Of a stretch of 64,000 nucleotides of DNA, positions 1-13,194 are shown one piece after another. The DNA lies in the NCBI GenBank assembly GCA_914767715.1, contig OU612070.1:6963501-7027500 (forward strand), written 5' to 3'. The translations under genes were made by a program, and so were the position numbers. Under the pieces are notes generated by a model. It saw only the letters and a list, made by a program, of their open reading frames with translations. It did no database searches and was not told the DNA's origin. Positions within the stretch are counted from its first letter, which is position 1; every line of letters begins with the position of its first letter. This DNA comes from Membranipora membranacea. Taxonomy: Eukaryota; Bryozoa; Gymnolaemata; Cheilostomatida; Membraniporidae.

Positions 1-113
1 CTGTGTTTGGCGCTTGAGGCGGTAATGGAAAAACAAAAAGAATTTGACGGTTGTTTTTATCTCAATACCTCTACTGCATAATCTCACATCGGCTGGTTAA
101 ATGTGTATCACTG

Positions 114-2221
114 CTATAAGTCCCATTGAGGTAAAAGCTTGTAAGGAGTCATCTGATTAGGCTCTGCAGTGCCATCATATCCGTACACCATAGGGGAGTA
201 TACGCAAAAACTACAAGAGAACAATAAAGACATTTTGTTTATCAATTTCTACATTGAGGAATGTAGTTGTTCTAAGAAGGGAGGCATGTATGCGAGGCAA
301 GCGATGTAGAATGTTGAATGGGGCTGACATAACTACAGTTCCGAACTACCTGATATCATAATGTATAGTATTTCGGTTACTTCCTATCAACCTATTTTAC
401 TGGCAATTAATTAAAATTAACACTTATGAAAACAAATCTTTAGCAACAAATGAAATTGGGTGACTAAGCCCTATGCAAACTTTCTATGATCTTAAAATTG
501 TCGTTTAGATTTAATTGATTTTGAATTTAAATACCTAGTTATAGTTATAGTTATATCACTGAAAAGAGTGAATCTTTTCATCTGGTTGGATGAATAATAA
601 CCTGAACTCTTACAGTACCTATTGATAGATGTGGCACATATGCATAGTATAGAAGTCCACTTGGCAAGAAGACCAACAGATCGAGTTAGAGTTTGTGAGA
701 TTCTTTGTAATAAACTGTCTACAGCTATACCTACAAAACAACATGAGAATCAGAGTCTCAACAACTCAAATCTAATTATATAATCTCATCATAAAATCAG
801 TGCAGGGCCGGGACTAGTTTTAATTTCAATAGGAATGGGGAGTCGATCTTTTCCCGTTCATGTTCTTAGCAGAGGTGATTTGCACTTAAATACCAATCAT
901 AACACAACATATGTGTATGAATAACAGAGGATCTGTAGGCATAAATGAATAATTTGACCCTCTTTCCAGTTGAGCATGAAAAATTTTAAAGAAATTTTGC
1001 ACCTTGAATGTCAAATTTTTATTGTTCTCCCTGATATGCCAGTTTATGATCATAAACATGCATTAAAAAAAATCACGCTTTTTTATAGTCTTGATAATCC
1101 CTGAGAAACCCAACATATAGACCTTTTTTACTAGCAGGTCTACAGACTTTGTACTAATGTACTGATGTAGCACAAATTAGTTATGGTTGCAGGCTCTTCC
1201 TGACACCACCTTCTCCGCCAGGAATCAAACATGGCATCCGTTGTATCAAAAACCTGCTATTTACAGGCAGCAGACCTACCCGTAAACATACAGCTGAATA
1301 TATAAGCAGGTAAGTAGTGATGGGGATATAGAACTCTAGACATGAAGTAGAAAGGTAGATAATGTATCATCCATCCACTGAGAGTCCAGTATAGTGAGCT
1401 GTACACAGGCAGCATCACCGGTATATCTGAGGAATAAAGTTAACAAGGCAATGAGGTGTAGCAATGGATAATTATGTCAAGATATGATATGACCACTTAA
1501 CAAAAAAAGCAATTGGATTTCAAATCCAGAAATCTGTAAGCTCATCTAGGGGCAGAGGGAATCAATGTTTGGAATCACGGAATCTGTGAGTTACCTGTCA
1601 TGTGATATGCAATATGTGGCCTTATGTTATTACTGCCTATAAGCCGGAGGGCTGAGACATTGTAGTCCAAACCATCACAACAACATTCCCATTATGCAAA
1701 TATAGCTTGAGATTTTCAGAGCGATTAGGATATCTTTATCTGAAAATGATCTTTTTAGGAATTTTATTGTGGAATAGACTTTTTAAATGCTGTGCTGGAG
1801 GCCGCTCTTAAACACCACAACAGGTCTCCATATATCATATGCATATACCATAGATTTAAAAAACAGTATAGATAGGACATTGCGCTTCAATAACTTTGCA
1901 TTATGTCCCCACCCGTATCGTCATTGTGCCACCCGCAGTGTAGCGTTATGCATAGCGTAACTGCTAGTGGGTTTATAGTCAGCACTTTTTGCCCACCAAC
2001 CATATTGGCCTGGATGGCTGAGCTGTTAGCGCTGTTGTCTTTTGTTCAAGGAGTTGCAAGTTCAAAACCATACTGCAATAGTTTTTGTTATTTGATACAG
2101 CAGGAATACTGTTTTTTAAATCTATGACATATACATAAACACTTACATAAACACATACACATACATATACACTTACATAAACACATACACATACATATAC
2201 ATACACATACATATGTACATG

Positions 2222-2283
<62 letters not shown>

Positions 2284-5200
2284 TACACAGCTTGTTAAAG
2301 ACGAAACTGATGGAAAGTCTTCAGAGCAAAAGATTGTCGTGTCATACCTTTTTGCTTTTCTGCATACGCTTTGGCGCGCTGATTCCTGACGGCATCGACT
2401 ATAAAAGTGACAGCTACAGGGATAGTGAGTAATAATATCATCCAGTGGACTATCGGGTTACCAAGCATCAGTATATGTGGTGTCTGAGCACTGAATAATA
2501 TACCCTGTAAGCACCAGAATAAACACAAACAATGAAACTGCAATCAGGCGAGAATTCCACCCTAACATAGAACTACCAACATCTCCTTAATACAACATTC
2601 CAGTCTTCCAGTCTCCCTAAAGCACAATAATTGGCTGAATTAGCATGGCCAGTCAGCCTGTCTGAGCTAGGGCTGGCCAACAAATCATATTAAATTTCAG
2701 CTTAGTGATTGGGATTGCACATCAAGCATAAATGAGGACTACATCAATTTACGTTTGAATGACAATGGGATGATAACGCTATGATGGGAACAGACTGGAT
2801 AATCTGCACAAATGAACACGAAAGCAAGCTGAACAAATCCTAGAGCAATCACCTCACCTGAAATCTACTTCCACTGCTGAAAGTTAAAACTTCAATTAAT
2901 GAACTATAAAGTTACAAGCTAACATATTCCATAGGGAGCTTGATGAACAGCCATACTATGGGATAACAGTTCAATATGATGAGATTTTAAATTGACCATG
3001 GGATCTCTGACCTTGGGTTGATAACACACATTTCCTCTCCAAAAACAAGTAAAAATGAGCAGAGCAACAGCAGCCTAATTGTGGATATAACTATTTTGTA
3101 AACAGAGAGAGGCTTGGCTACTTGATGTACCGCATGGTCTTATCTGCACATTGCCTTCAGTATTCTTGATCAGTGAATAATGTAGATAAATAAAATGATA
3201 TATAAATAAATAAGGTTGATGTAAAACTTTAAGAGGTTGATTTTGATTATGTAATTCAGCACTTACTCGATAAGCAATAGGCCACATCCAGGGCCTGGAA
3301 TTGAATTCGTCTGTTTTAGGTTTGAGATTCTGATTGTTGGCGAACATAACAAGATGAGTCTCCCTCAGCTTAGACAGGAAGCCCGGCCGATGCTGCTTCC
3401 AATCCATCCTTACTGCTGTTATGAAAAAAACATGATGATGGAAAATTCAATCATATTCAAATTGAAAATATTTGTGTTATCAAACTACAATGTAGCCAAA
3501 TTGTGAGTGAGTAAAAAAACAATTGGCATAACATGACTTAAAAAATTGAGTTGTTTAACTACTATGTAGCACAACTTTGAGTGAATGAAATTGGTGTAAT
3601 TTCACTTTGCGACATGATTACAATGGACTGAACCCTGACATATGAATGGGACAACTGACAGTACCCCCATCGCTCCAGGTAGATCACATGCTACTATATA
3701 CACCTAACTTGTTGATATACCGACCAGGTAATCTGCTATCAGTGATTATCTCCACGTTCCATAGTGAGTGAGGACTGTGAAGATCTGGATTACATGTAAC
3801 TTCTACCTGCTCACTTCCCCTGGTAAATAAAGTCAGTCTTATATGGAGCAACATAATATGGCTGTTCGTCTATTGAGATGATGACTGCAGGCGGCTAGGT
3901 GCTGCTAGGAAGAGGTTGTATAGTGATGACGAGGTTACCGAGTCATTAGAGCCACTCTTGAACCACTGAGAGCCTTAACCCAACATGAAGTATATCGCTA
4001 CAAGTTGCAGTGGTTGGTGACAGCGTCCGCCTGTATAGAGCTATACCATACACGATGCATGCACGATATTGTTGTACACTCATAACAGGTCTATTATTTT
4101 TAGTTCTGATCAGAAGGGACTACCTATGTGATCAGTCAAACTCAAAACGACTTTTGGTACCGGACGGGATTCGAACCCACGCCCGACTGGTTAAGTGGCA
4201 GACGCGCTTACCACTGAGCAACATAAGGTATTATTAATATAGAGCACCGAGGTTGGTAGAGAGAGAGAAGTGGGAGTGGAGAGTGACACTAGCCCAACCA
4301 GCCTGTCAATAAATGACAGGTGTCTGACCAAGATCAAAGTGGGATCAATAAGTTTTGACCATGTTAGTTGAGTTAGTATATAATAACTCTATGGTTTTGA
4401 CTTTTAATTTGAGATTGAAGAATCTTTTGATCTTTTTGTGCTTTGGGTCAATGAACTCGTGAATTGGCCATCTGGTCAACAACAGGTTTGTCTCAGCAAT
4501 GTTTTGAAACAGCATCTAAATATGGAACCAGTTCACAGAAAATGATATACGGAGTCACGTATTTTATGAGACGCACTTATCATGCTGATCGCAGACTGTT
4601 ACTGTACAATAGGGTGATGTCTCTTGATTTTATAATATCACATTCCATGTAAAACTTGTGTACCCATATGTTTCACTAGCAATTATTGCTCATTGTAGTT
4701 GTGTAATCGTGATTCCAATAAACTATTGAACATATATCACAAATTGAGTGTCTTTGACAAAACCACTCCTGAAGGATGTGCAATTGTCAACAGATCATCC
4801 CAAACAATAATTGATTCCAAAAATCAATATATCCAAAATGTGTGATGTTGACAAAGAAAGTATGACCATTGAAAAGCTAACTCCCATCTAATGATCAATG
4901 AAACTTATTACATCACAAATATTTTTTATTGTAGTTAAGAGCAGACCCACAAATATTTATCTTGTCAGCGTTGTACTAAATAGGGTATGATGACACTGCA
5001 GAAAACTGTTGCATATTACATAGTGCATAGGTAAATTCAATAAAAGCCCGTAATATCACATCCCTATACCTTTATTTTTCCGTGCTATTTCCTGTCATGT
5101 GAATGACACGCTGATAATTATCCGGCAGGAGCTGCCAGAATATTTTGTATTTACCTTATTATGATCAAAGTCTTGATTAAATAACACACTGATCAGGATG

Positions 5201-8200
5201 ACACTCATCTCCCCCCTCCCCCCCCCCCCCCCCCCCCCCCCGGATAGAAATGGGTACATACCACTTGGGAAGGCGTTTGCCTTTAGCTTGAAGTACACAA
5301 CTTTGATGGATGTGCACTAGCTGGAAGACAGTAGTAATAGACGTAATACGATCTAGATCCTGATTGCCATAATGTATGTGTAACCTGAATATATCATTGT
5401 CTGTGGGAGCAGAATCCTACAAGATAAAGAGATAAATGGTGACTTGCCTTGCCTAATTTTAGATTTCTTATATTTTTAAATATCTTCAAATTCTCTCTTG
5501 TCTGATAGATTGATTTACATTTGTGAATCTTTGCTTTACATGCCTATGACCAGATCAGATGAAATATGTTATATGTTATATCCCCTTCTAAATTTCTCAT
5601 AGCTATAGTTATTAAATTTATAAAAATATAATTATTACATAATTATCAACAACATTAATACAATGAATATTAAATAAATAATAAAAAAACATGTGATAAT
5701 CAATAAGAAAAATTGTAGAGGCAACTTTGGTCCGGTGTTCTCAGGTTCAGTGGTTTTGACCTGATCTCCCTGGTATTATGGGTAGTCTTCGATATCACGT
5801 GTGATTGAAATAATAAAATATTGCTGAACTTCACTTTTTGTGGGTTCATATAGATGAAAAGTCTTGGTAGCGCCATCTTGTGCGCAAATAATACAATAAA
5901 TTGCAAATAGCAGCATGCTCAGTTTTATCAAATAGATACAGATGAAATATCATAGCAAACACATATAAAAACATGGTGTAAGGAAACCAAGAAAATATCA
6001 TAAATATTGATTATCCAATAAGAGGACCGTAGTACAATCATGCATTTAAAGATGAACAAATTGCTGATTGATGGGCCTGGATTTATTCACCCTTCATAAG
6101 GATTTTGGTGTGACGACCCAAAAGTAAATTACAAAATAAGAGGCCGGCCCAATTAGATCCTCAGATTTAATTGACTCAAAACATCAGGTTTGTCAGCATA
6201 TTCAGTTTGGGGAACAACTCCAATATCAAACAATTACAATTTCTTAGCGTCAGCCTCACATGGCTTTAACTCATGGGATAATAGTATAAGAAACAAAGAA
6301 AATGAACATCGGAATCAAATAACAGAAATAAACTACACAGATAATCTAACCTAGGAAGAGAAATCACTGACCTGAGATTGACCGGAACAGGAAATCTGAC
6401 GATGACTTTTAGTAAAAGGTGCTGCCGATCCATCACTTTGTAAATACATCTCTGTCCTATATTAGACAAAGATAACCTTGACTGAGCAAATTAAAAGGAA
6501 AGTTTATCAAAGTGTACAGGAAAACTGATGTGTACTGTAGCAAGAATGTCTCAATTGATTCCCCAATTTCTAATAAATGTGATGTTATGTTGTTGATGGC
6601 CCAAACATTATTCACTAAACTAACCAAAAATTCACTCAAGACTGTCAAGCCTGGAATGCCACTAAGAGTAAATATAGAGATAGGGAGAAAAACAATAATA
6701 AATAATTATATAACCTACGTCTTGTGTCGAAGTCTGACCAGATCACCATCCTGTACGTAATCATGCTTCTTGCTGTAGACAGGGTTTATTTTCTCTACGA
6801 TCCATTGATTGTTGTGGTCTTTGTGATTGTATGATGTTACCTGTCAACGAGACATGATACTAGAAACAAATCAAGCCTTTAAAAACTTTGTGCATTATAC
6901 AAATTTGTGGAGAATAAGCAGCTTAGTGCCAAATTTTCCAAGGAAAAGTATCTTTACACTTTCATCTTACTTATTTTACTCAAATCATGGTCATTGCTGT
7001 GGAGTTGAACGTTCCTTTGGGATATCACTTAGGTTTAAGATGACATTCATTGGTGTATGGTGATTGCTTGGCTATCTCAAATATAATGATACACAATATA
7101 GAAACATACTTGTTGGTTTGGATGTCCGGTTTCTTTAGGATATAAGTGAGGGTGGGAGTGCAAATATCCTCCATTTATCTGATGATTTTTGAGTGTGATC
7201 TCAGACCCTGAGGCTATGACTAAAAGGAAAAAACAGAACATACTAAGTTTGGTGAAAGATCAACGCCTAGCGTCTCAATTAATAACCCAACAGAAACCTA
7301 GATCAAAATAGGATAACCGAATTATTGACAACTTGATGTCAAACAAGGACAAGGAAGCAAAACATACATTTTTCATTTATGATGACACTTTGCTTTAGCG
7401 CTCAAACATTAAGCGGGTCACTGTAGGTGGCATTGCTATACTACTGGTCAGGGATATGGAGCATGTTTGAATAATATACACATTTATACCATATCCACAT
7501 CACATAAATTAACTACAGAGTAGTACACTCCGTTTTATTCAGTATCTTACTCACATTCAGGCATACGTGCATGGTAGAGATCATTACCAATAAGAGTGCT
7601 CTGAAATGTAGAGCTGTAAAATCCATCCCCTTTACCACTGTAGATTTAAAAAAGAGAGTCAGAGAATCAATTGTGCAAATAGAAAACACATGTCTATCTA
7701 ATAATGCCCACAAAAATTCATAGCAACATGATTAATATAAGAGTACTTATACCTGTCAACATTATTTTAATCCATGAGAAAAATTCCAAACCTAGCTGGC
7801 ATTACCAAGGTGTTACTATTCCATTTGAGTATACAATCAATGAATTATTGGATGCTGAGTTACATTTCATCAAACAATTTGTTTGATGAAATGTAACTTT
7901 GTTTAAATGCTGCCAGGAAACACTTTGAAAATTATTGAAACTGGAGGACAACACTTACCTTCGATTGAGTACAATGAAGTGTACAACAAATATAAAACAG
8001 TAAGTGCAGATAGGGATACAGATCAATGTGTATACTCGAGCCAATATATGCTGCACAATCAGTTCCTGTAAATTAAAGTAATATAGAATTAATAATATCA
8101 TCGAGATGACATGGAGAGAGGTATCGAGATGACATGGAGAGAGGTATCGAGATGACATGGAGAGAGGTATCGAGATGACATGGAGAGAGGTATCGAGATG

Positions 8201-11148
8201 ACATGGAGAGAGGTATCGAGATGACATGGAGAGAGGTATCGAGATGACATGGAGAGAGGTATCGAGATGACATGGAGAGAGGTATCTCTTCCCCTCGCCA
8301 ATGTGGTTATTATCTTATTTTAATTTATTTATTGAGATTCGCTGAAAGTTCAAAGCAAAAAACAATTCTTAGAAATTTCCTCTCGGTATTACAGAATCGC
8401 TTTAATCAACACAGGGCAAGTTCTAAAACCAATAATACCAACGCGATTTCATTAGAAAGCAGCATCTTTCTCAAAACAAATCATCTCAAAATAAGCAATA
8501 ATTTGAATTGATAGAGCCAATTATAGATTGTCCCCTCTTTTGAAAGGAGAAGATAACTTGCAAAGTTATTACGGTTTTAGTTCAATATTCAACCAGGGTG
8601 GGTGTCCAATCCTCCCTGATTGAATGAACTATAATAATCAATTTACAATGCATGTATAAAAACAGCAAATGTGTTAATCATGCACATCAGACTACGAAAA
8701 GTGATTTAACACTCAATATGAATGGAATTTCATTGACCTTTTTATTGATATGTGACTCTAATTTCACTCCTAACCAAATTAGATGTTGAGAGAAAAGAAA
8801 AGAAAATTTATGTTGCTTAAGAGAATATCATCTGAAATCATACTTACGATGGGGTTACTCTTATTGCAGGCTATATACCATAAATCTGCAGCTACGCACA
8901 ACCCTATATGTAGGGTGATAAACAATCCAACAAACTTCACGCTGTAACAAGGAAAGATATTATATATTATCACTGACCCCGATAGGATGGTATAATTATA
9001 ACAATTTTGTATTTCGGTCGTAAGCTAAATATTTCAGAAGATGTATTTGTTTGTAAATACGATAGCTTCCACCTGCTAAAAGAACAAGATTCAAAATGCA
9101 GAGGAAAAGATTCTAATATAAAATCAGCTAAGATATTGAGGCTAGGTTGTCTGTATACTTAATTCTTTGCAGTTATGAGAGAAAGAGATTTTTTTACATT
9201 CTACCGAATTTACCATATTTCACATCAGGGATAACAAGTGAGGAATTTCCATAATGTATGTTCATACACATTACATTAACTTATATTGAAGTTGCTTACA
9301 CCGATAATACTCACCCAATAGCACAGGCAAGACAAACTCCACAAGCTGACAGATATAACCACCATGCCTTCTCAAACGGTCTGCAAAGATTCAAATAATG
9401 CAAAATGGAAATTTCTACTATTTTTTATACATTTTATAATTGTAACTTGATGAACAAATAAAAGATATCACAAACCCAGACAAACTTTACTGAAGAAGAG
9501 AACATTTATATAATAGAAAAATAAACGGCTGTTGTGAAAATCTCATCCATGTATATTTCTAAAAACCATATTCAAATATTAACTCACGCCACATTCTTGT
9601 GTTTCAGGTAGAAATACGAGGCAGAGAGAATGAAGAAAAGCAGATAAGGGTCTAGTAATATAAATCTCGACATCACCGTCAACGCAGTATCTAAAATAAA
9701 GAAGACATGAAATACCCGTCAGGATTTCAGTTTTAAATCCTGTATCGAAAGCTGACCTTTGCTGTTGGGTCCTCAAATATATGAATACACACTAACACTA
9801 ATCAGACTGATTCTTTATGGCAATGTTATCAGATGTGCTCAATTGAAGAATCATCAATGCATCTCAAACTGAAATTTTTTGTGACACTTTGGCATATGAT
9901 GCAATCTGATATAGTCCGAAGAACCAACGGATTTGTTCATTAGATCACACAAACCTGACAGTACAAGTACGGCAGTAATAAGAGTAGCTGTAGTTGATGA
10001 GGATAGTTCTTGCACTATCATAGCAGATAGAGGAATGACCAGTGAACCAAACACAGCTGACATCTGTCTCATACCCACATAGTCGATATGTGATAAGGAG
10101 TCACGAGGCTTAGAGAAAGCCTGCTCACCATTGTATCCTGACACGGCACCGGCAAAGGCTATAATCAGCTGTCAACAGCATAGAAAAAACAGAGCAGTTA
10201 TGGATGCAGTTTAATGCTAATTTAATGCTAGTTTCTACACGCTAGACTTTTCAACCTAAGAAACTTTTTGTGTAGGAAAATTAACGGAATCGCTGCTATG
10301 AAATTTTCCTTTTAACATATATAAAGTATATCAAAGTGAGTCTGAGTTAGATCTAAGCTATTGCGAACTGGCTGTAGCGCAAACTTGTGCATGAGTTGTA
10401 CGATGCTCAATGTGTTGAATTTGAGTAGTGGACTATGGCACGAGGGGAGGATGCCTTGAAGATAACGGCAGCGTAAACACACATCGAGTATGTCAAAACC
10501 AAAACTGACATTATGAACTAAGGGCTCAATGAGATTGATTGAGATGCTCATCAACACACAGGGGTGGCCTCATGCTGCTTGGGCTGGCCATGAGGAGGTT
10601 GTACTAGAGAAGGCCTCAGAACAGCGCTTGACTCATGGTTTCTAGCTGAAGACCTGTGTGTTGTGTAGTGGTATGCTCACCACTGCATGTTGTATCGTTC
10701 ATACAAGTTGTATCTCATTATCTATAAATAATGTAATGCCACACTTACCTTCCCAAGAGGTGGATGAACATCGAAGAAGACGGTTCTATTGATATAGTAA
10801 GATGCAAACTTGCCAAAATGTGCTTCATCCCAGCTACAAACATATACAAAATTCTGATTGAACTTCAGCTTCTGATCAGGTTGACAAGATTGATGAGAAC
10901 GAAGTAAAAACTTGTCTCACCAGCCAATATCAAAAAGGAAGGTTTGTTATCACACTATCGACATAAAAATTGTGTGAATAAATGTAACTTTTTTCACACA
11001 ATTATATACCCATATACCACTGCAGGTACCATCATGACTGCAAGTAGACTTACCATACATGATCTGGGTTCTCTATTTGATGGAGTCTCAGTCCCAGGGA
11101 TATAGCGGCAAAGGTCACAATAAGCACATGAGGAATACTGGTATCCAT
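114..11148 (-). CDS. POMT2: Protein O-mannosyltransferase 2 (POMT2-like), 18 exons
   Basis: ER multi-pass dolichyl-phosphate-mannose:protein O-mannosyltransferase of the GT39/PMT family; in animals POMT2 works with POMT1. Exons from 5' to 3' (plus coordinates): 11054-11153, 10749-10833, 9955-10168, 9588-9690, 9315-9380, 8848-8941, 7959-8065, 7588-7637, 7110-7219, 6719-6840, 6372-6456, 5262-5416, 3725-3819, 3267-3412, 2348-2504, 1280-1426, 619-730, 114-210. Every junction has GT-AG and phases agree throughout, giving about 679 residues (human POMT2 about 750). Visible motifs: the N-terminal luminal WDEAHFGKF and HPPLGK of the catalytic loop; VKFVGLF in a membrane segment; three MIR-type motifs in exons 9-13; [28 protein letters not shown] and HHYLPAY near the C terminus. 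HPPLGK favours POMT2 over POMT1. I chose the ATG at 11148 because a short hydrophobic segment follows; exon 1 begins at an acceptor-like AG, so an upstream exon is possible. Stop is TAG at 114-116. Confidence 0.9.
2007..2075 (+). repeat. Degenerate tRNA-like SINE head
   Basis: A-box-like TGGCTGAGCTGTTAGCGC is followed about 40 bases later by a B-box-like AGTTCAAAACC, the spacing of an internal pol III promoter. The sequence then runs into the microsatellite at 2128-2290, which could be its tail. It lies in a POMT2 intron. The match is imperfect and no second copy was found here. Confidence 0.35.
2128..2290. repeat. ACATAT/ACATAC microsatellite
   Basis: About 160 bases of alternating ACATAC, ACATAT and related hexamers, in the POMT2 intron between exons 15 and 16. 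Open frames across it are repeat artefacts. Confidence 0.9.
4142..4232 (-). repeat. tRNA-derived SINE fragment
   Basis: On the minus strand an A box (TTGCTCAGTGGTAAGCGC, 4205-4222) is followed by a perfect B box (GGGTTCGAATCCC, 4166-4178). The would-be acceptor stems do not pair, so it is a tRNA-derived SINE rather than a tRNA gene. It sits in a POMT2 intron in the same orientation as that gene. The distal end was not defined. Confidence 0.65.
5218..5241. repeat. Homopolymer run of 24 C
   Basis: Uninterrupted C24, preceded by C6-T. On the transcribed strand of POMT2 it is a G run starting about 21 bases downstream of the exon 12 donor at 5262. Confidence 0.95.
7858..7898. repeat. Perfect 20+1+20 palindrome
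   Basis: Arm AGTTACATTTCATCAAACAA, a single T, then the exact reverse complement. It lies in the POMT2 intron between exons 7 and 8. No flanking direct repeat is visible. Confidence 0.9.
8099..8286. repeat. 23-bp minisatellite, about 8 near-identical copies
   Basis: The unit begins ATCGAGATGACATGG and ends AGAGAGGT. Copies look identical, implying recent expansion or homogenisation. It lies in POMT2 intron 6, close to the acceptor of exon 7 (8065). Long open frames across it are artefacts of the period. Confidence 0.95.
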
Positions 11149-11153
11149 CCCAT

Positions 11154-13194
11154 CTAAAAATATCATCATTGTGATGGTTTCTAAAGCACATGTTGCATAC
11201 AACAAAAATTATGATGGCTTTATAAAAGATAAGCAACAATATTTTAAATATATTCCTGACAAAATAAAGATGGCCTTAGTCTCGATTGCAGGCCAATTCA
11301 AAATGATAATGCAGTCAGCAACAAAGTAATCATATTTCTGTCTTTAACTTATTCCTACATTTCAATGATAAAGTAGCATGAAAATGCTGGGTAACAGGTT
11401 GACATTAGACAGTTATTCACTACAATACATGCTGCAAGTCCAGCGGATCTTTTTGGCTACACAAAACAAATATGGTATAATCGAACCAAACATAAATTCT
11501 CCCTGATCTCAGAGACAACCCTTTGAGCGACTTGAGCATCACATGGCATGTACGATGTAGCTCTTTATGTGATGCAAAGTTGCTGACATGGCTTCTTAGC
11601 CAGAAGACATACCCACACAGTTAAAAAAGAAAGATTTGTAGGTAGGTTCACTCACTCACTAGCTGGTCAATTTTGGTTGCTATGGTTTGAACAGAGAACG
11701 AACAATGCAACCGTATTAATATTTGCAGTAATGACTCATAAACATATGCCACCCCTGCCTGGTTCCCCCTCGTAACGAGTAGCTCAATAGAGACTTTTAC
11801 ATCACTCGAGAAGCTGCTGAGTCTCTGCATCCTCCCTCTCGAGTATTACCAACAGCAGCTATGTCGTGATCATACCACCAAAGTCACAACCCCATTCACT
11901 GCCTAAATGACCTGCTTCCTACACATTGCTACACAAGGTATTCAAAGCGTCACTGCCATCGACGCAACACTAAGTGCCGAACTAAACTAAGGGAGCGAAC
12001 ATTTTGTTATTCCTATGTCAACAATGAATATGTGAAAAATGTTTAAGAGAGAATTATTATGTTATTTATTTCATTTTTGAATCCGAGATGCCAAAAAAAT
12101 GCAAGTCTTATGCATTTTACATTTTTATTATACCAAAAAACTTGTAAGGGTGGTCACTTTTTTATGAAGGTAGCATTCCAATGCTTAGAAATAATATTAA
12201 ATTATATTATTATTAACAATGGTGACCAGGATGTACCCTCATTGCTCATTACACAGTAGGCCTTCATATACACCTGGCTTTGTTGTGTACAGCAGAATCA
12301 GGCAAAATTGTGAGTTTTGAACATGACAACAAAAAGTTATGACTGGTGTTGTTAGATGTGGCAAGACTGCATTATAGCAGTGTTAGATGGTGTAAGGTGT
12401 TGCATGATGTCAACCAAGGTGTGAACTCCTTGATACAACTGCAATCCGACCGACACAAGACCTTGCAAAACCACAAAAGGCTTCTCTGCAAAGAAGTCTT
12501 CTAGCACTTTTCACCTTCGACATTGCTGTTCGTGCTGTAGAGCATTGTATGAGCATTGCATTGGACAGAGCGCCTGAAATAATGTCTGAGCAAGCATGCA
12601 GTATCTTAACTAACAAAAATCTACTATGACTTAGTTCATAAATGTGGCTACTGCCCATACATGCATACAGTTGAGATACATACATACATCATCCATACAC
12701 ACATACACTACTAGTACTAACTACACTACAGACAGAACTGGATTTCTTTTCTGTAGTGTACTGTACTGTAGTGCAGAGGGAATGGGTAAACACTGACCAT
12801 AACCCACAGGGGTACTACCAAGGAGTAACTGTTACTCCTTGGTACTACATGGATGCAAACCCAAGAAGTAACCTTCTTGTTGACAACCAGACTATGCATT
12901 TTATTATGATTCAGCTGCAAAGGGGCATGTGATACAAGAAGTAATTGAACAAAAAGGTTCTTTTTCTCAATAAATCTATAATTACTAATGAATCTGATTT
13001 GAATGGCTGTATTACAATCTGGGTTTGTGGGATCAGAATAGCCCCGCAAATTTGATTTTACTATTTCTGAAGAAGTCAGGTAATTATATGAAAAAAAACA
13101 GATTTATTTGAGCAGCTGTATTTTCCTAAACATCACACAAATAGTTTTATTGTCACACTAAAGACTGACTTCTGTCTATGAATAAGATTGCAAA
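11154..13194. other. Divergent intergenic region between POMT2 and ubinuclein
   Basis: About 2 kb separating two genes transcribed away from each other, so it should contain both promoters. I found no TATA box or CpG-rich core I would call. Several 60-107-codon open frames here show no family signature. A non-coding or upstream POMT2 exon could lie here. The clearest structure is the palindromic insertion at 12811-12848. Confidence 0.5.
12811..12848. mobile_element. 22-bp palindromic insertion with 8-bp direct repeats
   Basis: GGTACTAC at 12811-12818 and again at 12841-12848 bracket a 22-base palindrome at 12819-12840: CAAGGAGTAAC, a central T, then GTTACTCCTT. Taking the next G as part of the element gives a symmetric 23-mer with a 7-bp repeat. 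The structure is that of a transposon reduced to its terminal inverted repeats, and the 8-bp duplication would fit hAT. A second copy with a different duplication lies at 27071-27108. Confidence 0.65.

Noticed and set aside
11648-11830. 60-codon minus-strand frame upstream of POMT2 exon 1
   Set aside because: No family signature, no splice signal linking it to POMT2 in the needed phase.
12410-13049. Two minus-strand open frames (91 and 107 codons)
   Set aside because: Composition is random-like, and one spans the palindromic insertion.
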